Source of the DNA: Acidobacteriota bacterium
GTDB taxonomy: Bacteria; Acidobacteriota; Vicinamibacteria; Marinacidobacterales; SMYC01
Direction of reading: 5' to 3'
Assembly: GCA_029263435.1 (NCBI GenBank)
Contig: JAJCXL010000060.1
Span: 1 to 6,318 of the forward strand
DNA length: 6,318 bases
Position 1 is the first letter of the stretch, and every line of letters starts with the position of its first letter. Below, piece by piece: positions 1 to 5,965 of the stretch. A model generated the notes under the pieces. The model made no database searches. It worked only from the letters and a program-made list of their open reading frames with translations, and had not been told where the DNA came from. The translations under genes were made by a program, and so were the position numbers.

Positions 1-2
1 TC

Positions 3-560
3 CCTCATCCGCGCTTCGGCCGAAGGCCGCGCATCACCGGTCTCAACCCTGAAACGGACTGTGGCGGCGAGACGTTCCTCCATTGGCACTCACCGCCTGC
101 GGTTCGTATTCCGAACACGGCAATCGCAGCGGATCTGAGTAAGCAAACCGCGGCCACCGTACCGGTCACTCACTACTTCGACGTCAAACGGGACTGTGTG
201 GACTGCGGCAAGCCGTTCCTGTTCTTCGCCGAGGAGCAGAAACACTGGTACGAAGAGCTCGGGTTCGGACTCGAATCGGATTGCGTCCGGTGCGTTCCTT
301 GCCGCAAGAAGCAACAAGGCCTGGGCCGCTATCGTCATCGCTATGAAGAGCTGTTTCACGTCGCCGATAGAACGACTGAACAGAGTCTCGAGATGGCCGA
401 GTGTTGTCTCGCTCTCATCGAGGCATCCGTATTTCACCGACGACAGCTCGAACGGGTGAAGATGCTGCTGAGGCGAGCCGGGGCAGCTTCCGAAGCTCGA
501 CAAGAACAAACGCTGGCGGAGCTCCGCGCGCGGCTAGAGGCTGCGGAGCGCGAAGGCTAG
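3..560 (+). CDS. Zinc-ribbon domain protein, 5'-partial
   Basis: The reading frame is open from the window edge to a TAG stop, giving 185 residues with no ATG, GTG or TTG before position 198. The GTG at 198 is not a believable start: it would remove the first cysteine of a CxxC pair (Cys65 and Cys68, counting from position 3). Upstream residues also look coding, including LHWHSP and RIPNTAIAADLSKQ, which resemble the segment before the ribbon in zf_Tbcl-type zinc-ribbon proteins as I remember them. The second cysteine cluster is Cys94-x2-Cys97-x2-Cys100, so a four-cysteine zinc site is complete. After it comes a basic stretch and a helical, charged C-terminus (about residues 140-185) that may form a coiled coil. 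No membrane segment is seen, so it is probably cytoplasmic. The function of the family is not known to me; nucleic-acid or protein binding is only a guess from the ribbon. The true start lies outside the window. Confidence 0.8.
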   Translation, partial: PHPRFGRRPRITGLNPETDCGGETFLHWHSPPAVRIPNTAIAADLSKQTAATVPVTHYFDVKRDCVDCGKPFLFFAEEQKHWYEELGFGLESDCVRCVPCRKKQQGLGRYRHRYEELFHVADRTTEQSLEMAECCLALIEASVFHRRQLERVKMLLRRAGAASEARQEQTLAELRARLEAAEREG

Positions 561-606
561 CTCTCGAGGCTCTAGCGAAATCCTCCATCCCGTAGTACGC
601 TAGGGG

Positions 607-630
607 CCTCTGGAGAGCTATTCTCAGAGG
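607..630 (+). promoter_or_regulatory. Hairpin covering the ribosome binding site of the CxxC protein gene
   Basis: CCTCTG at 607-612 pairs perfectly with CAGAGG at 625-630. After a single bulged G (613), AGA at 614-616 pairs with TCT at 622-624, leaving a 5-base loop. The 3' arm contains AGAGG (626-630), the only good Shine-Dalgarno sequence for the ATG at 640 (9-base spacing). If the hairpin forms in the mRNA it would hide the ribosome binding site. No T-run follows, so it is not a standard intrinsic terminator. Pairing is seen directly; a regulatory role is inference. Confidence 0.45.
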
Positions 631-639
631 TCTGGAACC

Positions 640-927
640 ATGAGCGTATTCGAGCGATTTCGGCAGTCCCCGCGATGGCTGATACTGTTCGTTTGCGTGG
701 CCGCGCTGGCTGTTTCAGCGGCCGCGTTCCTTCCGCACGACGACACTGGCGGCGAGGACCTTGATTGCCTCGTATGCAAAGCCGGTCAAACCTCGTTCAC
801 CGATCTTTCGGTCGTGGACGCGGGCGAGCCACCTGTCCTATGGACATCCAAGGGCCCGGAATACCGAGCTCCGCTCGTTCATGAGCGGGTTCTCGAGACC
901 GGCTCCCCGAGAGCACCTCCCGCATAA
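640..927 (+). CDS. Small membrane-anchored or exported CxxC protein
   Basis: This 95-residue protein has a basic N-terminus (residues 1-12), one hydrophobic segment (about 12-31) and a polar remainder, which fits a signal anchor or Sec signal peptide with the rest outside the inner membrane. Just after the membrane segment is Cys43-Leu-Val-Cys46, a possible metal or disulfide site, in an acidic context (HDDTGGEDLD). The C-terminus ends in SPRAPPA. The shape (membrane segment, CxxC, proline-rich RAPP-type tail) recalls small uncharacterised proteins, some of the DUF2946 kind, that I associate with TonB-dependent receptor genes; I cannot assign it to a family with certainty. The ATG has an AGAGG 9 bases upstream. 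It precedes the receptor gene by 86 bases on the same strand, so a shared role in metal handling is plausible but unproven. Cys19 lies inside the membrane segment and is not in a lipobox. Confidence 0.6.
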   Translation: MSVFERFRQSPRWLILFVCVAALAVSAAAFLPHDDTGGEDLDCLVCKAGQTSFTDLSVVDAGEPPVLWTSKGPEYRAPLVHERVLETGSPRAPPA

Positions 928-943
928 CTCCGCCGTCGACGCT

Positions 944-973
944 CATCCGACGACGCAACGCCCTCGTCGGGTG
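944..973 (+). promoter_or_regulatory. Hairpin in the leader of the TonB receptor gene
   Basis: CCGACGA (947-953) pairs perfectly with TCGTCGG (964-970) across a 10-base loop. The helix extends outward by a T-G wobble (946/971) and two further pairs (945/972 and 944/973), ten pairs in all. The next T-run (987-990) starts 13 bases later, too far for a textbook intrinsic terminator. It could be an attenuator, a processing site or a stabilising structure separating the small CxxC gene from the receptor gene. The structure is seen; the role is inference. Confidence 0.35.
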
Positions 974-1001
974 CCCCACAGCAGAGTTTTCTTATCGAAG
1001 C

Positions 1002-1006
1002 AGGAG
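1002..1006 (+). promoter_or_regulatory. Ribosome binding site supporting a TTG start
   Basis: AGGAG lies 7 bases before the TTG at 1014. Translation from this TTG yields an intact signal peptide directly, and no ATG or GTG near it in frame has comparable support, so this site decides the receptor's start. Confidence 0.75.
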
Positions 1007-1013
1007 TTGGCTC

Positions 1014-3257
1014 TTGAAGGCCTTACTTTTTCTAATCATTTCGTCATCGGCGCTCGCGCCGACAACCGCCTGGGCGCAGTCCTTGGGGAGCGTGACCGGG
1101 ACCGTCACGCTCGACTCCACCGGAGATCCTGTCCACGGAGCGATCGTGCTCCTGATCGGGCTTGGTAAATTCACGACCACCGATGGCGACGGCCACTTCA
1201 CTATCAACAACGTCCCACCGAGCACTTACCAGCTCTTGGTCGAACGAGAGCATCTCTCCGCTGACCGGCTAGACGTGACGGTGGGCGAAGGCGAAGCGGT
1301 GGAGGTCGCCGTGATGCTGTCGCTGTCGCCGATCCACGAGCAGGTGACGGTGACCACGAGCGCTCGGGGCGAGTCCACCGCGATGGAGCAGTTCAATGCA
1401 GTGACGACCCTCGACTCGTTCGACCTCTCGAGAGACATGTGGGGAAACATCGGCGAAGCACTCCAAAACGAAGCGGGTGTGTCGAAAAGAAGCTTCGGGC
1501 CGGCAGCAAGCAGGCCGATTATTCGCGGCTTCGATGGTGACAGGGTGCTGATCATGCAAGACGGTACTCGAACCGGCGATCTGTCGAGTCAGTCGGCCGA
1601 CCACAACGTCACGATCGACCCCGCCAATCTCGAGCGGATCGAGATCATCAAAGGGCCGGCGACGCTCCTCTATGGCTCGAACGCCGTGGGCGGCATCGTG
1701 AACACCATCAGCCCGCAAGACAGCTTCCGACGCTCTCAACCGCAGGGCATGCGAGGACAGATGGTCGTGGATGGCGGCTCGGCCAACCAGCAGCTCGGCG
1801 GCAACACCAATCTCCGCTACGGCAGCGGTAAGTGGATGGCGTGGGGTAGCGGTGGAACCCGACGCACGGGTGACTACGACACCCCCGAGGGCAAAGTCGG
1901 CAACTCCAAGTCGGAGCTTACCAACGCGGGCGCGGGCATGGGCTTCTACGGAGAACGCGCTTTTGTCTCGCTCGGATACGGGATCGAAGACGGCCAGTTC
2001 GGCATTCCCGGAGCCTCGGAGCTTCACGGTGGCGAAGAGGGGTTCTTTCTCGATAACGAGCAGCGTCGCCAGCACGTGCGAGTGGACGTTGGACTCCAGA
2101 ACCTCAACAACGCGTTCCTTGACTCCGGGCGGATCATCTTTCAGCGCGTCGACTACAACCACCGAGAGATCGAGACGGATGAAGGGGTCGAGTCCATCGG
2201 GACCGTGTTCAACAATGACATGTATCTCCTCCGAGCCGAGCTCGAGCAGCACCGGACGGAGAAGCTGACGGGCCGGTTCGGATTTTGGTACAAGAACCGT
2301 GACTACCTCGTGGTAGGAGCCGAGGCGCTGGCGCCTCGCACGAAGCAAAACACGTTCGCGGCCTTTGCCTATGAAGAGCTGGAGCTCGCCGAGTCCTTCA
2401 CGCTTTCCTTCGGTGGCCGGGTCGAGGTCAACGACTACGATCCGGAAATGCGTCGCGAGGAAGACGATGCCTTGGCGCCGGCTGCCATTCCTCGAACGTT
2501 TACCGGTCTGTCGGCCGCGGCCGGCCTGCGTTACGACCTCAGCCCCAGTGCAGCGATCGTTTCGAACGTGACCAGTTCTTATCGTGCGCCGGCTCTGGAG
2601 GAGCTCTACAACTACGGCCGTCACATTGGTAACCTCGCCTTCGAGATTGGAGACCCAACCCTCGAGCGGGAACGCGTCAACGGCGTGGATCTCGGGGTGA
2701 AAGGGCGTACGCGCGCGTTCGATGCGGACTTCAACCTCTTTTACTACAAGATTGAGAACTTCGTTTTCCCGTTCTTCGAGGACGTGATTATCGATGGGCT
2801 GAGACTGGCACCCTTCAATCAAGATGACGCCCGCTTCGTTGGATTCGACGCGCAGGCGAACTTTCGGGTCGCGGAGTATTTATGGCTCAAGGCGGGCTTC
2901 GGTTTCGTCAATGCGAGGCTGACCGCAATCGATGAGTACGTACCGCGGATCCCGCCTTTTCACGGCCGGCTCGAGCTGGAGATTCCGTACAAAGGGTTGA
3001 CGGTCTCGCCGGAGATAGTCTGGTCGGCGAGTCAGGACAAGCTCTTCAGCACCGGTGAGACCTCAACCGATGGATACGTCGTGCTGAACGTGAAAGCGCA
3101 GTACACGCTCCCACGCACCCATCAAGCCCACATCTTCGCGGTGAATGCCTACAACTTGACCAACGAGCTCTATCGGATGCACACCAGCTTCATCAAAGAG
3201 TTCGCGCCGGAGATTGGACGCGGGATCAAATTCACCTACTCACTCCGCTTCTTCTAG
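1014..3257 (+). CDS. TonB-dependent outer-membrane receptor, ZnuD-like
   Basis: This 747-residue protein should form a gated outer-membrane channel that imports a bound ligand using TonB-ExbBD energy. Order of parts: signal peptide (1-21, probable cleavage after AWA); carboxypeptidase-regulatory-like beta domain (about 25-105); a TonB-box-like stretch EQVTVTT (109-115); plug domain (about 120-235, with RGFDGDRVLIMQDG and GPATLLYGSNAVGGIVN); then a 22-strand-type barrel ending in Phe747, the usual BAM assembly signal. Several stretches recall ZnuD-type receptors: SADHN in the plug (Asp196-His197), FGIPG (329-333), RAPALEELYNYGRHIGNLAFEIGDP (524-548, with His537) and SFIKEFAPEIGR near the end. 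The long His-rich loop typical of ZnuD after the GIPG motif is not present; that region (333-355) is acidic with two histidines. The substrate may therefore be a metal or metal complex, but zinc is only a suggestion. The TTG start has a good AGGAG. The enzyme gene begins 7 bases after its stop. Confidence 0.93.
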   Translation: MKALLFLIISSSALAPTTAWAQSLGSVTGTVTLDSTGDPVHGAIVLLIGLGKFTTTDGDGHFTINNVPPSTYQLLVEREHLSADRLDVTVGEGEAVEVAVMLSLSPIHEQVTVTTSARGESTAMEQFNAVTTLDSFDLSRDMWGNIGEALQNEAGVSKRSFGPAASRPIIRGFDGDRVLIMQDGTRTGDLSSQSADHNVTIDPANLERIEIIKGPATLLYGSNAVGGIVNTISPQDSFRRSQPQGMRGQMVVDGGSANQQLGGNTNLRYGSGKWMAWGSGGTRRTGDYDTPEGKVGNSKSELTNAGAGMGFYGERAFVSLGYGIEDGQFGIPGASELHGGEEGFFLDNEQRRQHVRVDVGLQNLNNAFLDSGRIIFQRVDYNHREIETDEGVESIGTVFNNDMYLLRAELEQHRTEKLTGRFGFWYKNRDYLVVGAEALAPRTKQNTFAAFAYEELELAESFTLSFGGRVEVNDYDPEMRREEDDALAPAAIPRTFTGLSAAAGLRYDLSPSAAIVSNVTSSYRAPALEELYNYGRHIGNLAFEIGDPTLERERVNGVDLGVKGRTRAFDADFNLFYYKIENFVFPFFEDVIIDGLRLAPFNQDDARFVGFDAQANFRVAEYLWLKAGFGFVNARLTAIDEYVPRIPPFHGRLELEIPYKGLTVSPEIVWSASQDKLFSTGETSTDGYVVLNVKAQYTLPRTHQAHIFAVNAYNLTNELYRMHTSFIKEFAPEIGRGIKFTYSLRFF

Positions 3258-3264
3258 AATCGTG

Positions 3265-4092
3265 ATGATGCAGAAAGCGAAAGGGGCCGCGTTCAAGGCG
3301 CTGCATGAACGTGAAGGCGCCTTCATCATTCCGAACCCTTGGGATCTCGGCTCCGCCGTTTTGCTGGAGACGTTTGGTTTCGAAGCACTGGCCACGACGA
3401 GCTCAGGTTTAGCCTATAGCCTCGGGCGCCGAGACGGCGAGGTCACGCTAGAAGAAATGCTGACGCATTGCCGCCAACTGTGCGACGCGACCGAGCTACC
3501 CGTGAGCGCGGATCTCGAGAACGGCTACGCGGACGACCCCAAGGGTGTCGGCGAGGCCGTGACTCGTGCGGCCGAAGCCGGGCTGGTCGGTGGCTCGATC
3601 GAGGATTACCGTGGCGGCGCGGACGCGACTATCTATGATCTCGAGCTGGCGGTCGAGCGCGTCGCCGCCGCCGTCGAAGCTGCACGCGCACTTTCGTTCG
3701 ACTTCTCGTTGACGGCACGCGCCGAGAACTTGATCCGAGGGCGCATGGATCTCGACGACACGACGCGCCGCCTGCAAGCGTTCGAAGCGGTGGGCGCCGA
3801 CATCCTTTATGCCCCCGGACTCACGAGCCTCGAGCAAGTGAAGGACGTGACGTCCGCGCTAAAAAACCCCGTGAACGTTCTCGCCCCGCTCATCGAAGGT
3901 GGGACCCGAGACGCGTTGGCCGCGGTGGGCGCGAAACGCCTCAGCATCGGTGGGGCGCTCTCCCGAGCGGCCTTGGCACCGGTTCTCCGGGCGGCCGCCG
4001 AGATGCGCGACAAAGGGAGCTTCGGCTGGACGGCGGATCTCGCCCCAAGCGCTGAGGTCGAGAGGCTGTTTCAAACGCCCAAGGGCCGATGA
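3265..4092 (+). CDS. Isocitrate lyase/PEP mutase superfamily enzyme
   Basis: The 275-residue product is a TIM-barrel protein of the PEP_mutase type (COG2513-like). Members make or break C-C or P-C bonds in small 2-oxo or hydroxy acids using Mg2+. Visible motifs are PNPWD (23-27), TTSSGLA (44-50), SADLENGYADDP (81-92, with Asp83 and Glu85 in the place of metal-site acids), GGSIEDY (109-115, Glu113) and TARAENL (150-156, Arg152/Glu154). The KKCGH/KRCGH catalytic-cysteine motif of true isocitrate and methylisocitrate lyases is absent: EDY is followed by RGGADATIYD. It is thus unlikely to be AceA or PrpB, and its substrate is unknown. No signal peptide, so cytoplasmic. The start is ATG 3265, or equally ATG 3268; a longer frame back to 3214 would overlap the receptor's conserved C-terminus and is less likely. 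No clear Shine-Dalgarno is seen, so translation is probably coupled to the receptor, whose stop is 7 bases away. Its stop overlaps the next start as ATGA. Confidence 0.88.
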   Translation: MMQKAKGAAFKALHEREGAFIIPNPWDLGSAVLLETFGFEALATTSSGLAYSLGRRDGEVTLEEMLTHCRQLCDATELPVSADLENGYADDPKGVGEAVTRAAEAGLVGGSIEDYRGGADATIYDLELAVERVAAAVEAARALSFDFSLTARAENLIRGRMDLDDTTRRLQAFEAVGADILYAPGLTSLEQVKDVTSALKNPVNVLAPLIEGGTRDALAAVGAKRLSIGGALSRAALAPVLRAAAEMRDKGSFGWTADLAPSAEVERLFQTPKGR

Positions 4093-4556
4093 CTTCGCGG
4101 CCCCTCCTCATGTTATGCCTCCTCCTGGGCGGCGGATGGGGCTGCACCCCTTCCAGAACTTCTCACGATTCCGAAGACGCTGCATTTCGAAAGGTCATGG
4201 AAGAACTGGCGGACGCATGGAATCGCGGAGACGCACGGGCGGCCGCGAATTGCTTCACTGAGGACGCCGTCTACTCGGAGCCGCCGGACCGGCAGCTCTT
4301 TCACGGACGCGACGCCCTGTTCGAGTTCTTCGGCGGAGACGACGGCCGTGCGGGCGCGATGCAAATGGAGTGGCACAACCTCGCCTATAACCCAGAGACC
4401 GCAGTCGGCTTCGGCGAGTTCTCTTTCACCTACGGCTCGACGTCCCACGGAATCGTCGCGGTCAAGCTCCGGGACGCCAAGATCGCGAACTGGCGTGAGA
4501 TTTTCTACGACTCCGAGCTCTCGTGGGATGCGTTCGTCTCGGAGAATCCTTTCTAG
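4089..4556 (+). CDS. NTF2/SnoaL-like lipoprotein
   Basis: The 155-residue product starts with a short basic and hydrophobic leader ending in GGWGC, so Cys19 is a plausible though imperfect lipidation site (Trp at -2 is unusual). The mature part (about 26-148) looks like a SnoaL or DUF4440 type NTF2-like domain: an N-terminal helix with the pattern ELADAWNRGDARAAANCFTEDAVY, then FHGRDALFEFF, then beta strands with GFGEFSFTY and HGIVAVKLRDAKIANWREIFYDSEL. Such cone-shaped folds bind small molecules or catalyse simple reactions; the catalytic residues vary and I cannot name a substrate. It would sit on the periplasmic face of the inner or outer membrane. The ATG overlaps the previous stop (ATGA), so it is very probably translated by coupling with the superfamily enzyme and is part of the receptor operon. 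Confidence 0.82.
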   Translation: MTSRPLLMLCLLLGGGWGCTPSRTSHDSEDAAFRKVMEELADAWNRGDARAAANCFTEDAVYSEPPDRQLFHGRDALFEFFGGDDGRAGAMQMEWHNLAYNPETAVGFGEFSFTYGSTSHGIVAVKLRDAKIANWREIFYDSELSWDAFVSENPF

Positions 4557-4573
4557 CACCGGTCCAGCATAGC

Positions 4574-4630
4574 GAGTCTCCACGCGAATCAGGGTAAGAT
4601 GCCGCTGCTCGTCAACGGGCGTGGAGGCTC
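4574..4630 (+). promoter_or_regulatory. Long-range hairpin covering the ribosome binding site of the amidohydrolase
   Basis: Bases 4574-4585 (GAGTCTCCACGC) pair with 4619-4630 (GCGTGGAGGCTC) over twelve consecutive positions, eleven Watson-Crick and one T-G wobble (4577/4627), around a 33-base loop. The 3' arm contains GGAGG (4623-4627), the Shine-Dalgarno of the ATG at 4633, so folding would hide it. No T-run follows, so it is not a standard terminator. A weak -10-like TAAGAT (4595-4600) sits in the loop without a convincing -35; a transcript starting just downstream of it would lack the 5' arm. Pairing is seen; control of translation is inference. Confidence 0.5.
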
Positions 4631-4632
4631 TC

Positions 4633-5901
4633 ATGAAAGAAACAAGAAATCTCAGACAATATCTGAATCCGTCCGTCGGATTTTTTCTCCTGATCGCGAT
4701 CGCCGCCTGCTCGGGCCCTGCCTCGGAGCAAGCTTCGGCGCCGGCGAGTACCGCTACCGTCTATGAGGGCGCCCGGCTCATCGTCGGGGACGGTCAAGTC
4801 ATCGACAATGCCGCATTCGCGGTCGAGGACGGACGCATCGTGGGCGTCGGCGCCTCCGGTGAGATCACGGGTGCAACCACCGTGAACCTATCGGGGATGA
4901 CAGTAATTCCCGCTATCATCGATGCGCATGTACATCTCGGTCAGACACGCGAGGCGGTCCTCGAAGACCTCGAACGTCGTGCCTATCACGGGATCGGAGC
5001 CGCGATGAGTCTTGGGCTCGACGCCGAAGGTGCCCCCCTCGACTTGCGTGCCGACGGTCGTTACCTCTCGGCCGGACGCGGCATCACGACGCCCGAGGAA
5101 GGGCGCTCCGAAGTTCCGCATTGGGTGACGACCGAGGAAGAAGCCCGTCAAGCCGTCCGCGATGAAGCGGCGCGAAACGTCGACATCATCAAGATCTGGG
5201 TCGATGATCGCGGCGGCCAGTACGAGAGGATGACGCCGGAGCTGTATGGTGCCGTCATCGACGAAGCGCACAAGAACGACCTTCGTGTCACCGCCCACAT
5301 TTTCAAGCTCGAGGACGCCAAGGGGCTCATCCGAGCGGGCGTCGATGTTTTCGCCCACGGGATCAGGGACCAGGACGTCGACGATGAGCTGTTGGCGCTG
5401 GTCAAAGAATCCAACGTCGTCCTGGTGCCCAACATGCCGGGTCGCGGGGTGCCGACGGAGCTCGATTGGTTGAGCGGCTATTTGTCCGACGAAGAGCTCA
5501 CAGAGATGAAAGCCTCTGCCACCGCCAACCCCGAAGCGCAAGAGCGCTTCGGCATCCAGGCCAGAAACCTGGCTCGCCTCAGCGCGGAAGGCATGACCAT
5601 CGCCTTCGGTACCGACGGGAACAATCCATGGGCTCCGCACGTGGAGATGGAAGATATGGTGGCGTCAGGAATGTCGCCGGGAGACGTCCTCGTCGCCGCG
5701 ACGCGCAACGCGGCCGAGGTCGCCGGTTTCACGGAGATGGGAACCATCGCTTCCGGAAACAGAGCGGACTTCGTCGTGCTCGAGGCGAACCCTCTCGATG
5801 ACATCACCAATACGCGACGGATCGCGGATGTCTATCTCGACGGCGAGAAGATAGATCGCGCCGCTCTACGGGCCGGGTGGGCCGGCCAGAGCTCGAACTG
5901 A
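4633..5901 (+). CDS. Metal-dependent amidohydrolase, lipoprotein
   Basis: The 422-residue product is a lipoprotein: a basic leader, a hydrophobic segment and the lipobox IAAC put the lipidated cysteine at residue 26, followed by a Ser/Ala-rich linker. The rest is an amidohydrolase-superfamily TIM barrel with small beta sandwich. The binuclear metal ligands are all recognisable: His99 and His101 (DAHVHLG), Lys187 (IIKIWVDD, likely the carboxylated lysine), His222 (TAHIF), His242 (FAHGI) and Asp328 (GTDGN). The C-terminal segment GNRADFVVLEANPLDD is the usual end of the imidazolonepropionase/prolidase-like branch. It should hydrolyse an amide, peptide or cyclic bond outside the cytoplasm; the substrate is not readable. 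ATG 4633 is chosen because GGAGG ends 5 bases before it; a GTG at 4621 would add four residues but lies at that same ribosome site. It follows the NTF2-like lipoprotein after 76 bases that hold a large hairpin. Confidence 0.9.
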   Translation: MKETRNLRQYLNPSVGFFLLIAIAACSGPASEQASAPASTATVYEGARLIVGDGQVIDNAAFAVEDGRIVGVGASGEITGATTVNLSGMTVIPAIIDAHVHLGQTREAVLEDLERRAYHGIGAAMSLGLDAEGAPLDLRADGRYLSAGRGITTPEEGRSEVPHWVTTEEEARQAVRDEAARNVDIIKIWVDDRGGQYERMTPELYGAVIDEAHKNDLRVTAHIFKLEDAKGLIRAGVDVFAHGIRDQDVDDELLALVKESNVVLVPNMPGRGVPTELDWLSGYLSDEELTEMKASATANPEAQERFGIQARNLARLSAEGMTIAFGTDGNNPWAPHVEMEDMVASGMSPGDVLVAATRNAAEVAGFTEMGTIASGNRADFVVLEANPLDDITNTRRIADVYLDGEKIDRAALRAGWAGQSSN

Positions 5902-5952
5902 GATCCTTGCGCCGCCGCACGGCGTGAAGCGATTGGCCGGCGACTCGTTCGC

Positions 5953-5957
5953 AGAGG
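5953..5957 (+). promoter_or_regulatory. Ribosome binding site of the DUF1801 gene
   Basis: AGAGG lies 8 bases before ATG 5966. It favours that start over the in-frame GTG 5924 and TTG 5933 upstream. A second GGAG (5959-5962) is only 3 bases from the ATG and is less suitable. Confidence 0.6.
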
Positions 5958-5965
5958 CGGAGAAC

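Noticed and set aside
90..509. Minus-strand open frame of 139 codons opposite the zinc-ribbon gene
   Set aside because: The plus frame has the complete cysteine set; the reverse frame shows no recognisable domain.
560..1013. Zur or Fur operator upstream of the receptor
   Set aside because: No AT-rich inverted repeat of the expected kind was seen in either gap, so metal control is not supported by the sequence.
761..1168. Plus-strand open frame bridging the CxxC gene and the receptor start
   Set aside because: It overlaps two better-supported genes, is rich in Arg, Pro and Ser, and has no membrane or domain signature.
1269..2822. Long minus-strand open frame of 517 codons opposite the receptor gene
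   Set aside because: It lies wholly within a well-supported receptor gene, has no domain I recognise and is rich in Val, Arg and Glu as expected from a G+C-rich antisense frame.
3214..3264. Extended N-terminus for the superfamily enzyme from 3214
   Set aside because: It would overlap the conserved receptor C-terminus, and the added residues do not look like the family's N-terminus; ATG 3265 or 3268 directly precedes the conserved part.
4595..4600. TAAGAT as a -10 promoter element for the amidohydrolase
   Set aside because: Matches four of six consensus bases, but the bases about 17 upstream do not resemble a -35 element; kept only as a speculative point.
4888..5640. Minus-strand open frame of 250 codons opposite the amidohydrolase
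   Set aside because: The plus-strand frame has all metal ligands and a lipoprotein leader; the reverse frame has no motif and is a composition shadow.
5910..5924. Hairpin CGCCG/CGGCG after the amidohydrolase as a terminator
   Set aside because: Only five pairs and no following T-run; such short G+C-rich matches are common by chance here.
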